Source: Odontocerum albicorne (lineage: Eukaryota > Arthropoda > Insecta > Trichoptera > Odontoceridae). Taken from it: 64,000 nucleotides of DNA. A model generated the notes under the pieces. It was not told the DNA's origin. It worked only from the letters and a program-made list of their open reading frames with translations, and did not search any database. The position numbers were made by a program, and so were the translations under genes. This document shows, in pieces, positions 13,401-23,464 of the stretch. Numbering within the stretch: position 1 is the first letter of the stretch; every line of letters begins with the position of its first letter. The stretch covers positions 30,079,540-30,143,539 of the forward strand of contig OX463839.1 in the NCBI GenBank assembly GCA_949825065.1, in the 5' to 3' direction.

Positions 13401-16400
13401 TAAGGAGAGCCTATACACGTCCACACCAAGATATTCCAATTCTTCCACGTCTTCCGCATATCGGTTGTATGAGTCTACAGCAATGTCTCCATTTGTGCCA
13501 TCAGCAATTAACTCTGGACGAGAGTGTGACAGTCTGTCCCAAACATTTTCTGTCTTTCCTGGAAAAAGTATAAATTGTTTTATCCTATAATACGAGTACA
13601 GTACGTATGATTTTTATTCAATTTTAAATAAATAAAAAATATGTTCCTAAGTCTTCTATGCAGATTTATTATGATGCACTGCTATCAGTAGGAATGTTCC
13701 TAAGTCTTCTATGCAGATTTATTATGATGCACTGCTATCAGTAGGAATTAATCTTTTTGACATTCATTGGGAGTGGAAGGTAAATGAAATGCCCATCCAA
13801 CGTCATCGACATTAGAAGATCGATACTTTTTTTTTAAACAATGTCTCATTACAAAGATGGGACTGCACCAAAGTGGTTGAGTCCAATATTATGCAAAAAG
13901 TCTAATTTCTCGCAGCAACTTTAATAAAGGGAAGCTACTTATGTCCTAGAATTGAAGCAGCCTAGATAGTTGCTATCCACAAAAAGTTTCTAATGTAGTC
14001 AAACTGTATTTTAACACTACTAAAATGAAACTCGTATTTAACCGCTGTCAATCCGCACCAAATTCGCGTCAACTTCATTTCCCAACGATCTGACTTGACA
14101 AACTGTCAAAAAATACGTATGCAAGCAAGGAAATCTTGACATTATTTGGGGATGCTTCGATCAACCATCTCAGGCAGCCCAAAGTAACAAAAGCTATTAT
14201 GAGTTGAGCATGATCAAGTGTAAGTCGAAATTTAATCAGTTCGAATTTCTTCTTTTGTGTGGTACCCTTCAATATATCCACCCAGGTGTTTCGGGTTTGA
14301 TTGCTGATGGTACTCAAAATAAAATAAAACAATACTGTCCCAGTCTGGTAAATTAATTTATCTGGTAAAAAAGCGTCTTTTTTTTGCGGTATTGATGCCA
14401 ACATGTGCAATGATGAACCACAGGTTACGTGCCTACTCCAGTGGTTGTAAGCCGAAGGTTCGATTACTGGCGCTGAAAACAATGTTGTTTCCTAGACATG
14501 CTCAAATAGCTGATTTGTACATGTTGAAGGGCATGACTAGGAAACAACATTGTTTTCAGCGCCAGTAATCGAACCTTCGGCTTACAGCCACTGGAGTAGG
14601 CACGTAACCTGTGGTTCATCATTGCACATGTTGGCATCAATACCGCACGTAAAAAGGCGCTTTTTTACCAGATAAATTATTTTACCAGACTGGGACACTA
14701 TTGTTTTATTTTATTTTGAGTACCATCAGGAATCAAACCCGAAACCCCTGGGTGGATGTCAAGTGTCTTATCAACTGGACCACAGAGGTCATCAAAGGTT
14801 TGAAATGTAATGATGTAAGGTGTAATATGAATTTCCTCTGAGATTGTTGTCTCAATTTCCAAAGAAATAGCAAATAATGCGTCTTGTTGACTGATCTAGA
14901 TGCCCACAGGGCTTCTCTGAGCAAAGCAAGAAGTATTTTTTTATTGAACTTAGTTTTTTTTACCTGATAAATTCCAAGCACCTTCAATCTGATGAGCTGC
15001 GGTAGCCACTCCAAATATGAAGTCTTCTGGGAAATCCACATACTTGTATTGAGCCATTAAGCTTGAAATAAATAAAAGAGTTGAGAGTAATTGCAATGCG
15101 TGGGTGAATAATGAAATATTAGAACATGATAAGGAATTTGTTATTTGGATAACATAATTATCTAAAGATAGTATTTAATCGAAGAATGCTGTGAGTGGCA
15201 TTGGTAGCCAATATCATAATTATGACATCTTGAAATGGATGGATTAAGGTAGAGTAGAATTATCCACTATCAAAAGGAGAAAATGAAAGAGGAAAAAAAT
15301 ATAAGATCTTTCAACTATAGTATATTGCAGGGGAAATTTCAGGGCAGAGTGCTGGAAGAAAATGCATCTCCTGGTTAAAAAATCACGGAATTAACTTATA
15401 CCATTGTAGTATATCTTTGTTCAGAGCTGCGGCTTCAAATGTCAAGATAGGCATGATGATCGTTAATCCCGAAGAGGAGAGGAACTTTAAAGAAGAAGAA
15501 AATTGAAGCATAGCAAAGTAGAAAATAATGAACAATTTTACATAAAAAAGTCGAAAACGGAACCATGATTGTGACGGACTCTTGAAGTTTGAAAAAAAAT
15601 CTGGTTGTTAAGTAAAACACTACATCCTGTGCACTTTGTGCCGAAATCAAATTGAGTGGCACACTACTATGTATTATTTCTGCATGCTACGTTGATTGAA
15701 AACTGTAACCATGCTACTTTTACTAGGAAACTTTTACAAGATAACACTTAACATATATCATGTAAGACGTCTAGTATGTAAGACGCCTGTCTTCCAACTT
15801 GAGGAGTATGGATTCGATTCCCGTTGGCACCGAATTTATTTTATAAAAGGGTTCCAGTCTGGTTTTCACTGAATGATTTCTTAACATCTTTCTCGTTGGT
15901 AAGAAGTATTTGTCACATGGCAATCGATCCGTTAGGTTGTACTGTATACAACGGAAGTGTAACACAATATAATGCCCTAGTTGGTAAGACGGTTATCTTC
16001 TAACTCAGGAGGTGCAGTCTCGAATCCCTGTCTAGTTTTCATTTGATGCCTTTTTAAAGTTTTTCCGGTTGGTTTAAAGGGATTACCACATTACAAAAAG
16101 TCGGTAGGTTGCATTGTATCGTCGTCGTTGCTGGGCCTCGTAACCGAGGATCCCGTCACCATTTCAAAGTCCATTCAGTTGGAAAACAAAATTGTGCTGT
16201 GGAGTTTGTTTTTCTCCTTTTCTTTTAAGTAAGTGAGCCGCTGCATACCAGCAAACTCACCGACCACACCGCTGTACTGGATCCGCTGGGACATTGAAGT
16301 AGGATGGTATTTTTCTCTTTTTTGAAAGAATAGATATGACAGAAGGTATCCTTATACCCTTAAATACTAGGCGGAAAAAATGTCTGTGTCATTCGAGAGG

Positions 16401-19116
16401 AGTAGCACAACGCGGGGTTCGAACCGGTAACCTTCCGCACGAAAGTGCAGCAGTTTATATTGTATGCGACGAAGTGTAATAAAATACAGTGTATGGTCCC
16501 GTGAAGAAATGTATTTTTTAATACTTTATTCAAACAATGAGCGCAAAATGGTTTATACTGCAATAGTAAGCATGAGTGAAACAGTGTACTATTTTAAACT
16601 CGACTATTTTCCCATCGGAATTGAAATCGTAATATTGAGTAACGTTGATTTCGACGAGAAAATTATAAACAATCCGATAGATGACGTTCAAGTATTATAT
16701 AATAAAATACTAATAAAAATAATTAGAAAACAAATTTGTTAAGGTGAATAAAAATTAAAGAAATATTATTTACAAGCGCGGAAATATTGTAGGTAACGAA
16801 CGGGGTCATTGAAATTCGCAAACTGCTTATTTTCTCAATTCGAAACCTTTTATAAGACATCAGTAGCGGATTCAGGTTGTAAGACACTATCTAATTTTTT
16901 TTTACAGTCCAAAATAACTTGACATGAAACAATAAAATAATTTGTTAAAAATGATGAGTATTTTTTAAATCCCCAAAGTGTATAACGATTTTTTCACGGC
17001 GCCCTAAATACACTTACCAATTATTTGGATGGGAGAGCGTGTTATGCATTTAGTACGACAATGTTATTATCTAGTTCTGCGAATACGAGTATGTATTAGG
17101 ATGAACTAACTCAATTAATAGGGCCGAAGACAAATTGTCTTCCAGCCACACTCTTAAATAAATAAATATATGTTTATTGATAGCAACATTTTAAGTACAT
17201 ATATAAATACATTCCGAAATCGCTCATATATCTCAAGATAAATAGAAAATACATATATGGCAGAAGCTATCAAAAGGCCTGAGCTCATCTCATAACAGCC
17301 TCTCGGCTAAGATACACCCCATCAATATAGGGCGAGCTCGACCACGAGGACATTAGATGGTTTTCAGCCCACATTCTTGTGCATGTAGATTAAGAAAAGA
17401 ACAGAAAATTAATAAATGACAGAAAAATAAACCCACAAATACCACCTCAGATTAACGGTCAGCGAAAAAAAAGAAAAATGATAGGAGTCCAAATTTAATC
17501 AAAATAAAATCACATATAGAAAATGATGTTCATACATATAAACCACAATACGAAAAATGAAAATAAATAAACAGTTATATAAAATTTATGAGAAGAGAAC
17601 GCAAAAACACGCATACACAACTCTCGATTCACCGCCAGCGAAAAGAGAGAAAACATATAACATAAGAGTCCAAATCACAGCAAAAAAAAACTATTTAGAA
17701 GGTAACGTTTCAGAGCAATTTTGAAGGTGCATCTATTCACTCGCTATTTCAAGGGCAGATGCAACTCATTCCAACATTTTCTGGCTGAGTATGAGAAGGG
17801 TTCTTCGAATAATGTTAAATTATGACTCGGGATGATTAATGTTAAATTATGACTCTGTCTAGTTTCATAGCCGTGAAAACCTCGTGCCTCTTCAACATAT
17901 CCGCATTGCCAATTCGGATATGCTGAGTACCATACGAATGAATGAATTAATGTGAACTGAGTTTCTATAGTGTATAGCAGTGATTTTCAAAGTTTTTTGT
18001 TTTAGGGCGCCCTTATTGTTTAAATATTTTTTCACGGTCTCTAAATGTTATTCCAGTTAGTGGGATGGTTGAGCCTGTTATCCACCACACGGTTTCTTAA
18101 ATCTTGGGATCAAATTAGACACAACTACCCTCAGTTCCTGTTCCACGTTGAGTTTTGAGTGATATTTGGTTTTATTACAGCCATCGCCGAAAACCCAGCT
18201 TCGAATAGATGAGTCGCAAATGGAACCAGGATTCGCTGAACTTGAGTACTCACCAAATAATATATTCATATTTTACTGATATTCAAAACTCTTTTTAATG
18301 TACTAAGTTCGTGAGGGATTATTAAAATTTCTAATATCCCGCAGCGACTCTAATAATTAATCGCGACATTCAAAATGTGTCTTCGCTACCCCAGGGTAGC
18401 GAAGACACATTTTGAAAACCTGTGGTTCATACGTGTGGACTCAGTTTAAAATATTTTTACGACAACTATAATCTTTAATCGTAATTTTCTAAGCCCCAAC
18501 CCAACTTTCTAAGCGCTGATAAACGTCTTGTGCGGATGCAAACTACATTTTATAACTAAATTTATTAAATAAAAAATAATATACGAGTATATGCAGGTAC
18601 AAACAGGCATTTGACTTAATGATATATCTGATATGTTATATTATTGTAAAAAAAATAAGCAAACAAATAAAACAACTGCATGTAAACATTTAAAAACACA
18701 CACGTCTAGCGCATGCGTGTATCGCTCATTACCAGACAAAATATTTCACCAGACTGAGATCCTATTTTACATTTTTTTCAGATACCATCGAGAATCGAAT
18801 CCGAAATCCCCGTGTGGAAGTCCAGCGTCTTACTAACTAGACTACAGTGGTCGTCTATAACAAGGTATGATATATCAGGTTAATGTTTTTTTTATGTTTG
18901 TATTAGACTTAATTTCACTTAAAATTATTTATTACGGCCCTGTTAAGCGTCTGTTCATATATGGAAATAGAAACTCACGTCGCATCAAACATCAACGTTA
19001 GAGATATATTTAACAAAACTTGTACTCGTATCTATAGGTACACAAAGCAAAGAAAATATGAGTATAACTCACCACGGCGTCGTGAAGGAGAGCATCAACA
19101 ATAAAACTATCTCCAT
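4460..19116 (-). CDS. Glycoside hydrolase family 1 (beta-glucosidase / myrosinase-like), 9 exons
   Basis: A secreted retaining beta-glycosidase by family. Exons in transcript order: 19073-19116, 14964-15061, 13290-13558, 10682-11086, 8078-8377, 7588-7722, 5866-5972, 4573-4705, 4460-4474. All phases join into 501 residues, a normal length for insect GH1. Exon 1 gives a hydrophobic signal peptide (MEIVLLLMLSFTTPC). The N-terminal GH1 signature FIFGVATAAHQIEGA is in exon 2. The acid/base Glu is in TFNEP (about residue 187, exon 4) and the nucleophile in VTENG (about residue 398, exon 6). Sugar-binding NFEW follows at about residue 445. The C-terminus is short (IKIN). All splice sites are GT-AG, but the exon 5 donor is the weak GTTAAT. 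Exon 7 has a duplicated acceptor. No coding lesion was seen, so the gene is probably functional. The substrate (glucosinolate, cellobiose or another glucoside) cannot be told from sequence. The signal exon is the least certain. Confidence 0.9.
5406..5570 (-). mobile_element. tRNA-derived SINE, family A, in glycosidase intron 7
   Basis: On the minus strand a box A-like GGCTGTGCGATAAC and a box B GGTTCGAACCCC are followed by a tail containing TGCTACTCCCCTCGAATGAC and GGTATAAGGATACC. The same arrangement occurs at 9492-9640, 16325-16445 and 37690-37856, so it is a dispersed RNA polymerase III retroposon and not a functional tRNA gene. Confidence 0.8.
5936..6061. repeat. 63-bp tandem duplication covering the exon 7 acceptor
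   Basis: Positions 5936-5998 and 5999-6061 are near-identical. Each copy contains a polypyrimidine-AG acceptor and the first 37 nt of glycosidase exon 7 on the minus strand. The proximal acceptor (exon starting at 5972) gives an open frame. The distal one (exon starting at 6035) would read into the TAG of the proximal acceptor. Confidence 0.92.
6445..7458 (-). mobile_element. mariner lineage 2, internally deleted (1014 bp), in glycosidase intron 6
   Basis: The ends are TTGGGCGTTAACATAAG and, on the reverse strand, TTAGGTGTTAACATAAG, flanked by TA. The minus strand encodes the N-terminal half of a transposase from ATG at 7285 (MECRVDESEYFRHLL) through the helix-turn-helix region. It then runs with frameshifts through a DDEKW-like first catalytic motif to WWDWQG. 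The HDN and SPD motifs are deleted, and the frame resumes at a C-terminal IEKLVERWQEVV-like segment. A 40-bp perfect tandem duplication (6514-6553, 6554-6593) lies in the 3' part. Confidence 0.88.
8537..9010 (-). mobile_element. Non-LTR retrotransposon reverse-transcriptase fragment in glycosidase intron 4
   Basis: A minus-strand open stretch of about 155 codons matches, segment by segment, the reverse transcriptase at 54590-54960: a G..QGGILS.FLFSIF block, then the catalytic block, then K.LGILLDDNLSW. The catalytic YADD is changed to KADN, so it is dead. It has no endonuclease domain and no 3' tail. Confidence 0.8.
9492..9640 (+). mobile_element. tRNA-derived SINE, family A
   Basis: Plus-strand copy: GGCTGCACGGTAATATAC (box A-like), CTGGTTCGAATCTTG (box B), then GTGCTACTTCTCTCGAATGA and a degenerate tail to CAGTTATATC. 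It lies in intron 4 of the glycosidase, in sense opposite to the gene. Confidence 0.75.
9749..10519. mobile_element. Non-autonomous hAT element (771 bp) with 8-bp target duplication
   Basis: The left end is CAGGGGTGGCCAAACC and the right end, reversed, is CAGGGGTGGCCAACCTT, typical hAT termini. Flanks are CTCTGGAT and CTCTAGAT, an 8-bp target duplication with one mismatch. Inside are short GGCGCA-rich subterminal stretches and no usable frame. It lies in glycosidase intron 4. Confidence 0.88.
11280..11490 (+). mobile_element. tRNA-derived SINE, family B
   Basis: CCGTGGCCTAGTTGGTAAAA is a canonical box A region, and GCGGGTTTGATTCC is a box B. The body contains GATTCCAGTCTGGTTTTCA and the tail GTATACAACGAAAGTGTAA. 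Other copies lie at 15768-15972, 15971-16125 and 23465-23640. The tRNA part has a recognisable T-arm, but the body is not a tRNA. Confidence 0.85.
11770..12095 (+). mobile_element. Tigger/pogo-type MITE in glycosidase intron 3
   Basis: The segment with TTATAAATTAGGCATAATAA, AATAGAACAATCATAACAAT and ATCTTATTGTACTGTATTCA is the reverse complement of the MITE at 19354-19780. It ends near 12095 in a degenerate GGGAGATTACTATA. The left terminal repeat is not clear. Confidence 0.65.
13641..13746. repeat. 53-bp perfect tandem duplication
   Basis: Positions 13641-13693 and 13694-13746 are the same 53-bp unit beginning ATGTTCCTAAGTCTTCTATG. It lies in glycosidase intron 2, about 80 bp upstream of exon 3. 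Confidence 0.92.
14262..14795. repeat. Head-to-head inverted pair of tRNA-derived SINEs (family C)
   Basis: The arms, roughly 14262-14494 and 14537-14795, are near-perfect inverted copies around a ~42-bp spacer (14495-14536). The arms share ACATGTGCAATGATGAACCA, TACTCCAGTGG and CCTTCGGCTTACA-type stretches. The outer part of the right arm, on the minus strand, has GTGGTCCAGTTGATAAGAC (box A-like) and CGGGTTTGATTCC (box B). Transcribed through, the region would fold into one long hairpin. Confidence 0.85.
15768..16125 (+). mobile_element. Two tandem SINEs, family B
   Basis: The first copy (15768-15972) keeps ATTCGATTCCCGTTGGCACC and GTTCCAGTCTGGTTTTCA and ends in TACAACGGAAGTGTAACACA. The second starts immediately after it, with CCTAGTTGGTAAGACGG (box A) and a decayed box B near 16020. 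Both are in glycosidase intron 1. Confidence 0.75.
16325..16500 (-). mobile_element. SINE family A copy joined to a family B tail
   Basis: The stretch 16325-16445 is a minus-strand family A copy (box B GGTTCGAACCCC, then TGCTACTCCTCTCGAATGAC). It is followed directly by GTATGCGACGAAGTGTAATA, which matches the 3' tail of family B. It is either a mosaic or one SINE inserted into another. Confidence 0.6.
17150..17960 (-). mobile_element. 3' end of a non-LTR retrotransposon
   Basis: On the minus strand, 17960-17710 translates with breaks to HNLTLFEEPFSYSARKCWNE, LHLPLK, and FKIALKRYLL. This is the usual C-terminus of LINE reverse transcriptases. A long AT-rich 3' region and an AATAAATAAATAT-like tail at 17160 follow. 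The copy is 5'-truncated and lies in glycosidase intron 1 in the same sense as the gene. Confidence 0.65.
17978..18422 (-). mobile_element. Short hAT remnant with transposase C-terminus
   Basis: The minus-strand frame 18270-18080 contains NKTKYHSKLNVEQELRVVVS and IPRFKKPCG, which resemble the C-terminal region of hAT transposases of the SCAND3/ZBED5 type. The ends (CAGTGATTTTCAAAG left; CAGGTTTTCAAAATG right, reversed) look like hAT termini. I see no matching 8-bp target duplication. Confidence 0.6.
18371..18414. repeat. Perfect 44-bp palindrome
   Basis: Two 21-bp arms separated by CA: the left arm begins CAAAATGTGTCTTCGC and the right arm is its exact reverse complement. It sits at the right end of the hAT remnant. 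Confidence 0.95.
18740..18857 (-). mobile_element. tRNA-derived SINE, family C
   Basis: On the minus strand CTGTAGTCTAGTTAGTAAG (box A region) and CGGATTCGATTCTCGATGG (box B) are followed by GTATC and a CTCAGTCTGGTGAAATATTT body. This matches the arms of the inverted pair at 14262-14795. Confidence 0.7.
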
Positions 19117-19150
19117 GTTGACCCGGAAACTCAGACCAACTCAAACTGAA
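19117..19150 (-). promoter_or_regulatory. Possible initiator and short 5' leader of the glycosidase gene
   Basis: On the minus strand TTCAGTTT matches the arthropod initiator core TCAGT, with the A at 19147. That gives a 31-nt leader to the ATG at 19116. No TATA box is evident at -30, and a GGTCA lies close to, but not exactly at, the DPE position. Weak evidence. Confidence 0.2.
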
Positions 19151-19353
19151 TGAATGAGTGAAGTGAAACTACTTCGTGATCGTTTTCAGACATAATCTGT
19201 ACATATGCACCTTGATTTGCGTCTGAGAATTATTTGTGATAAGTGATAACTTAATTATTATTAATCGATCAGTCCGTGAGCCGATCCGAATTAGATCCAA
19301 AATTGGTATAACTTGGTATAAGTTTAAAAAATCAAGTGAACATATATGTTCAT

Positions 19354-19780
19354 ATACAGTAGTCCCCCTTCCCTTCTCTGCGATTTCAGGTACCCGCGGT
19401 TCAAAAATATTAAATAGAAAAATCCAACGTATCATCAGTATGTCAATAGTAGCTTAAGACTACGTCATTCGTCTCATTTAATTTATCACACCGTCACTAT
19501 TATCATTGTAAAGGGAAGGGTGAGTACAGTACAATAATATATGGTATATGACACCTCATTCACATATCGTTTATTTATAGTACATTGTTATGATTGTTCT
19601 ATTGATATTTATTATTAGTTATTGTTTTAAATCTCTTACTGTGCCTAGTTTATAAATTAAACTTATTATAGGTAACATATGTATTTATAGAAAATAACAT
19701 AGTATATATAATAGAATATGTAGGGTTCGGTACTATCCGCGGTTTTAAGAATCTACTGAGAATGAAACATATCCTTCTAC
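19354..19780 (-). mobile_element. Tigger-like MITE, copy 1
   Basis: It starts TACAGTAGTCCCCCTTCCC, has GATTTCAGGTACCCGCGG and AAATATTAAATAGAAAAATC near that end, and closes with GGTTCGGTACTATCCGCGG near 19740. The interior contains TTACTGTGCCTAGTTTATAA. No transposase is present. Confidence 0.75.
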
Positions 19781-20344
19781 ATACTGTCATCCCTGGAAGT
19801 CTGATAATTAATCGTTATTTAACTTATTAGGTATAAAATGATCTAAGTTATTCAAAGCCAAGATTCAAACTAGTTTATTACATTCGTATGTACAAGTACT
19901 AGTGATTCATTTTTTAAATTCAGTATTGATCAACAACTAGAACTAACATTCGATTCAAAATTTCATTCGAGTTCTTAATACTTAACATTGAACCTAGAGA
20001 TTTATTCGGAATGATAGTGGTATCTGTTTTGAATCTTATAGATATTTAAATAAAGCCTCGACTAAATCAGACTAAGGGCTTAATTATGCGGAAAGACAAA
20101 TTTTATTTGATGTGTAATTAAGGAATTGTTCACCGTTTTTTTATGTGCTTCAAAGGAAGATAAAACTCGAAGACGGAATTGAACCATAAAATATCTATTT
20201 AAGATGATTAATAATATTTTACAAACACAGGATTGATATATAGTATGCTTTTCCGATATTTCAAACAAACAAAAAAATGCGTGGAGGGTTAGGTCCTTTT
20301 TAAATTATAACGTCCATACATTGGTAATAATAATAAAAGGAAAA

Positions 20345-20470
20345 TTGATATAGCGCCGTTTAGAAAACAGATTATTTTCGAAAGTGCCCTAACTCTGGAA
20401 TCGAACCCAAAAATATAACAACAAAAAAATAAACTGAAAGACCACATTCGCATAATTTTAAGCAGTATAT
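20345..20470 (-). mobile_element. Possible tRNA-derived SINE, family D
   Basis: On the minus strand GGGTTCGATTCCAGAG (box B-like) is followed by TTCTAAACGGCGCTATATC. The copy at 34755-34875 shares this tail. Box A is not clear. Confidence 0.5.
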
Positions 20471-20489
20471 CGTTAAAATTGTTTAATTC

Positions 20490-20932
20490 TATCGTTAGTT
20501 ATTAGTCTCTTACTGTGCCTAATTTATAAATTAAACTATCATGGGTATAGGTAGAAAAAAACATAATATGAATATATACGTTAGGGTGTAGTATTATCCG
20601 CGATTTCAAGCATTCACTGGGGGTCTTGGAACTTACCCCCGCAGGTAAGGGGACCAGTGTATTCATACATAAAATTTCAAGTTATGAATCGCAACACCCA
20701 ATTTCATTAACAAGTATACATCTTACGACTCGAATACTGAAAGTTTACCTGTTCCATTAATTCGCTCCATTCCTTCTTTTTTTTAACATCAAACGCCCGC
20801 TGAAGCGCAGTTCCTATTTTTGGGTACCTATGTGTAGGGAAAACATAGTATAGTATTTATAGGGTTCGGTATAATCCGCAGTTTTTAGGCATGTCTTGGA
20901 ACGTATCTCCCGCGGATAAGGAAGAACTACTG
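20490..20932. mobile_element. Two further Tigger-like MITE fragments
   Basis: The fragments are 20490-20661 and about 20830-20932. Both contain the TAGTATTATCCGCGATTTC or GGTATAATCCGCAGTTTTT motif, then CTTGGAAC, and finish in AAGGGGACCAGTGTA or GGAAGAACTACTGTA. The first also keeps TCTTACTGTGCCTAATTTAT. They represent the right halves of the element seen at 19354-19780. The DNA between them looks unique. Confidence 0.7.
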
Positions 20933-20982
20933 TATATTAAAAAGTATGTATGAAAATATACAAAAAAGGTTTTTGAACGAAT

Positions 20983-21360
20983 GTGTATATAAAATAGAGG
21001 ACATCGGCTTGACTATTATGCATATAAATATTAAACAATCAGTAATCCATACATAAAAGTAATTAGCTAACAGAGCACCTATCAAGTTATTTTTAATGAT
21101 CGTGTGTAAAACAGAGGACTCTTGTTCGACTATTATGTATAAACATATTGGACAATCAGTAATCCATACGTAAAAAGTGATTACCTAACGTACTCGTACT
21201 ACCTGTCAAGTAATTTTAAATGATCGCGTGTAAAACAAAGGATTCCAGCTTGACTATTACATATGTTTAAAATCATTGGATAGTCAGTAATCCAGACCAG
21301 CCGTCAAGTCATTTTGAACGATCGTGCGTAAAACAGGAGACTTCCGTTTGATCATCTTCT
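20983..21360. repeat. ~120-bp satellite, about three tandem units
   Basis: Each unit has GTAAAACAGAGGACT, CGACTATTATG, GGACAATCAGTAATCCATAC, CACCTGTCAAG and ATGATCG in order, with 5-20% visible divergence. It is followed by ATATGAAGGAATATACGCCA. A partial copy, with the same ATATACGCC-type flank, lies at 23870-24035. Confidence 0.8.
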
Positions 21361-21689
21361 TATTCTTGAATAATGGCCGCGAACTCTTATATATGAAGGA
21401 ATATACGCCAATGTCGAGTGATGTCCACTTCAAAGATCCCGTTAATTCTGTTTACATGGGCGACATCGACGCACCTGGTTGCCGCGTCCATAGTTGATAT
21501 TTTGAGTATAGTAAAAAACAACTCGTCCCAAGACTACTGTTATCTAATAAGATAGTATGGAGGGAAACTATTTTACAACTAAACTACAAAGTTCACAACG
21601 AAATTAATATTTACAAAAATATGATAATTAAATGTGTAGTAAGCGAGCGAATGATTTCAGATTAAATGACGATCATCGATATGCATATA

Positions 21690-22980
21690 CACCCATACCT
21701 CGTTATACGGCCGCTCTTTATACGGCATTTCGCTATAACGGCCTTTTTTAATTATGGCACTTTTTCGATTAACGGCCCACAATGTTTCGTTATACGACCA
21801 AAAAATGCATATTTTAGTTACATAAATTCTTTTAAATATAATCGTCCCTTTTTTAGGAAAAAAATGCCACCGAAACGTTCATTGAATTTAGAGATTGATA
21901 ATGATAAAAATGAAAAGAGAAGCCGAAAATCTGTCACGCTAGAGACCAAACTAGAAGTTTTACGCCGTATTGAAGCTGGTGAGAAAATTGTTCAAATTTG
22001 TAATGCAATGGGACTGGCGAAGTCTACCGTTCAAACTATTCGCGATAGAAAAGTAGAAATTAAAACACATTCGCTATCTACTGCACTTTTAAGTGGCTCA
22101 AAATTACGAGTAACTCGCCAAAGAAGCAGCATTGTGGAAAAAATGGAAAAATTATTAGATATGGGGATTGAAGACAATAATCAACGAAGGATGCCAATGA
22201 GCCAAATTACTATCCAAGAAAAGGCTATAAGTATTTTCGAAAAATTAAAGAGGGAGGATACTGATGAATCTGTGAAAGATTCCAAAAGCGCCGAGGTTGG
22301 TTTGAAAAATTCAAAAATCGCCACAATTTGCACAACTTAAAAATTAAAGGTGAAAGAGCTAATGCCGATGATGACGCAGCTAAAGAATATCCCAACATTT
22401 TGAAAAGAATTATTGAAAGAGGTGGATACCGACCTGAAAAAGTATTCAATGTAGACGAGACAGGGCTCTATTGGAAGCGAATGTCTGAAAGAACTTACAT
22501 TTCAAAATATGAAAAGTCTGCATGTGGATATAAGGTGTCAAAAGAATGATTAACCTTGCTCCTTGGTGCTAATGCTGCAGGGGATTTTAAGAACCCGAAA
22601 ATCCAAGATGTTTTAAAGGGCTAAACAAGAAACAATTGCCCGTCATTTGGAGACCCAACAAAAAAGGTTGGATGACTAAGATTCTCTTTGAAGACTGGTT
22701 TAAAAATGGCTTTTGCCCAGAAGTAAAAAAATATTTGAAGGGCAATAACTTGAGCAACAAGGCATTGCTTGAATGCGCTTTCTTATTTCGAGCAGGGAAT
22801 GAACACCCTTCTTCAAAATGATCCCGACGAAGAACGCAGAGCTAAAGTGTCTCGAGGAGTAAACTCAGCCATTACCTGTTACAAAACACTGCAAGGCGAA
22901 GCAGACAACGTTGGACCAATATTTTAAACTGGGTCAATCCACAACAGCGGAAAGTGATGATGGCAGCATATTATAGCTTA
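21690..22980 (+). pseudogene. Degenerate Tigger/pogo transposase
   Basis: The left end, CACCCATACCTCGTTATACG with two further TATACGGC repeats, resembles Tigger termini. From ATG at 21864 (MPPKRSLNLE) the frame holds a CENP-B-type helix-turn-helix (VTLETKLEVLRRIEAGEK) and is open to 22340. It continues in other frames with the first DDE motif, VFNVDETGLYWK (22447-22482), then stops, a deletion removing the middle of the catalytic core, and a LPVIWRPNKKGWMTK block at 22634. At least two frameshifts are present. The right terminus was not found. Confidence 0.75.
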
Positions 22981-23199
22981 CTGATTCTTCACGTGTCATG
23001 TTCGTCATCAGATTAAAACAGTTTTTAAACATTTTATTTTATATTATATGTATACATACTATATGTGCATATTATTTATTTTGTTTTTTAATTTAATGTT
23101 TATTTTTTGAATTTATGTTTATTATTACATTGTTTTGTACTTTTATTTTCATGTGAGCATTTTTATAGGAAATAAAAATAATAAAATGCTTTATGAACT

Positions 23200-23290
23200 A
23201 AAAAATATATTATTTTATTTTATTGATGCGGATGCGGATTTTTGAAGGTTCACATCCGCGGATGCGGATGCGGATATTAAGATTTTTTTT
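23200..23290. repeat. GATGCG-rich simple repeat
   Basis: Clusters of GATGCGGATGCGGAT in both orientations around CACATCCGCGG stand out from the AT-rich flanks. Origin unknown; possibly the end of a decayed DNA transposon. Confidence 0.5.
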
Positions 23291-23464
23291 GAGAAACTTC
23301 GTATGGGTGCAGAAATAAGATAAAAAGATAGTAATCTTCAATATTTTTATTAAATAATTAAATATTTAGTAATTAAAGTTAAAAATTGGTGCATTATATT
23401 TAATAAAAAGTAATATCGCCGCCTTTTCAGGTTCCAGTCTGTTTATAAACTTGATATATATAAT

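Noticed and set aside
14075..14482. 135-codon minus-strand frame
   Set aside because: It lies largely across the inverted SINE pair and its composition is not protein-like.
16128..16310. Segment with GGGCCTCGTAACCGAGGATC that looked like a structured RNA
   Set aside because: Only a short local hairpin; no match to an RNA family I recognise and no second copy seen.
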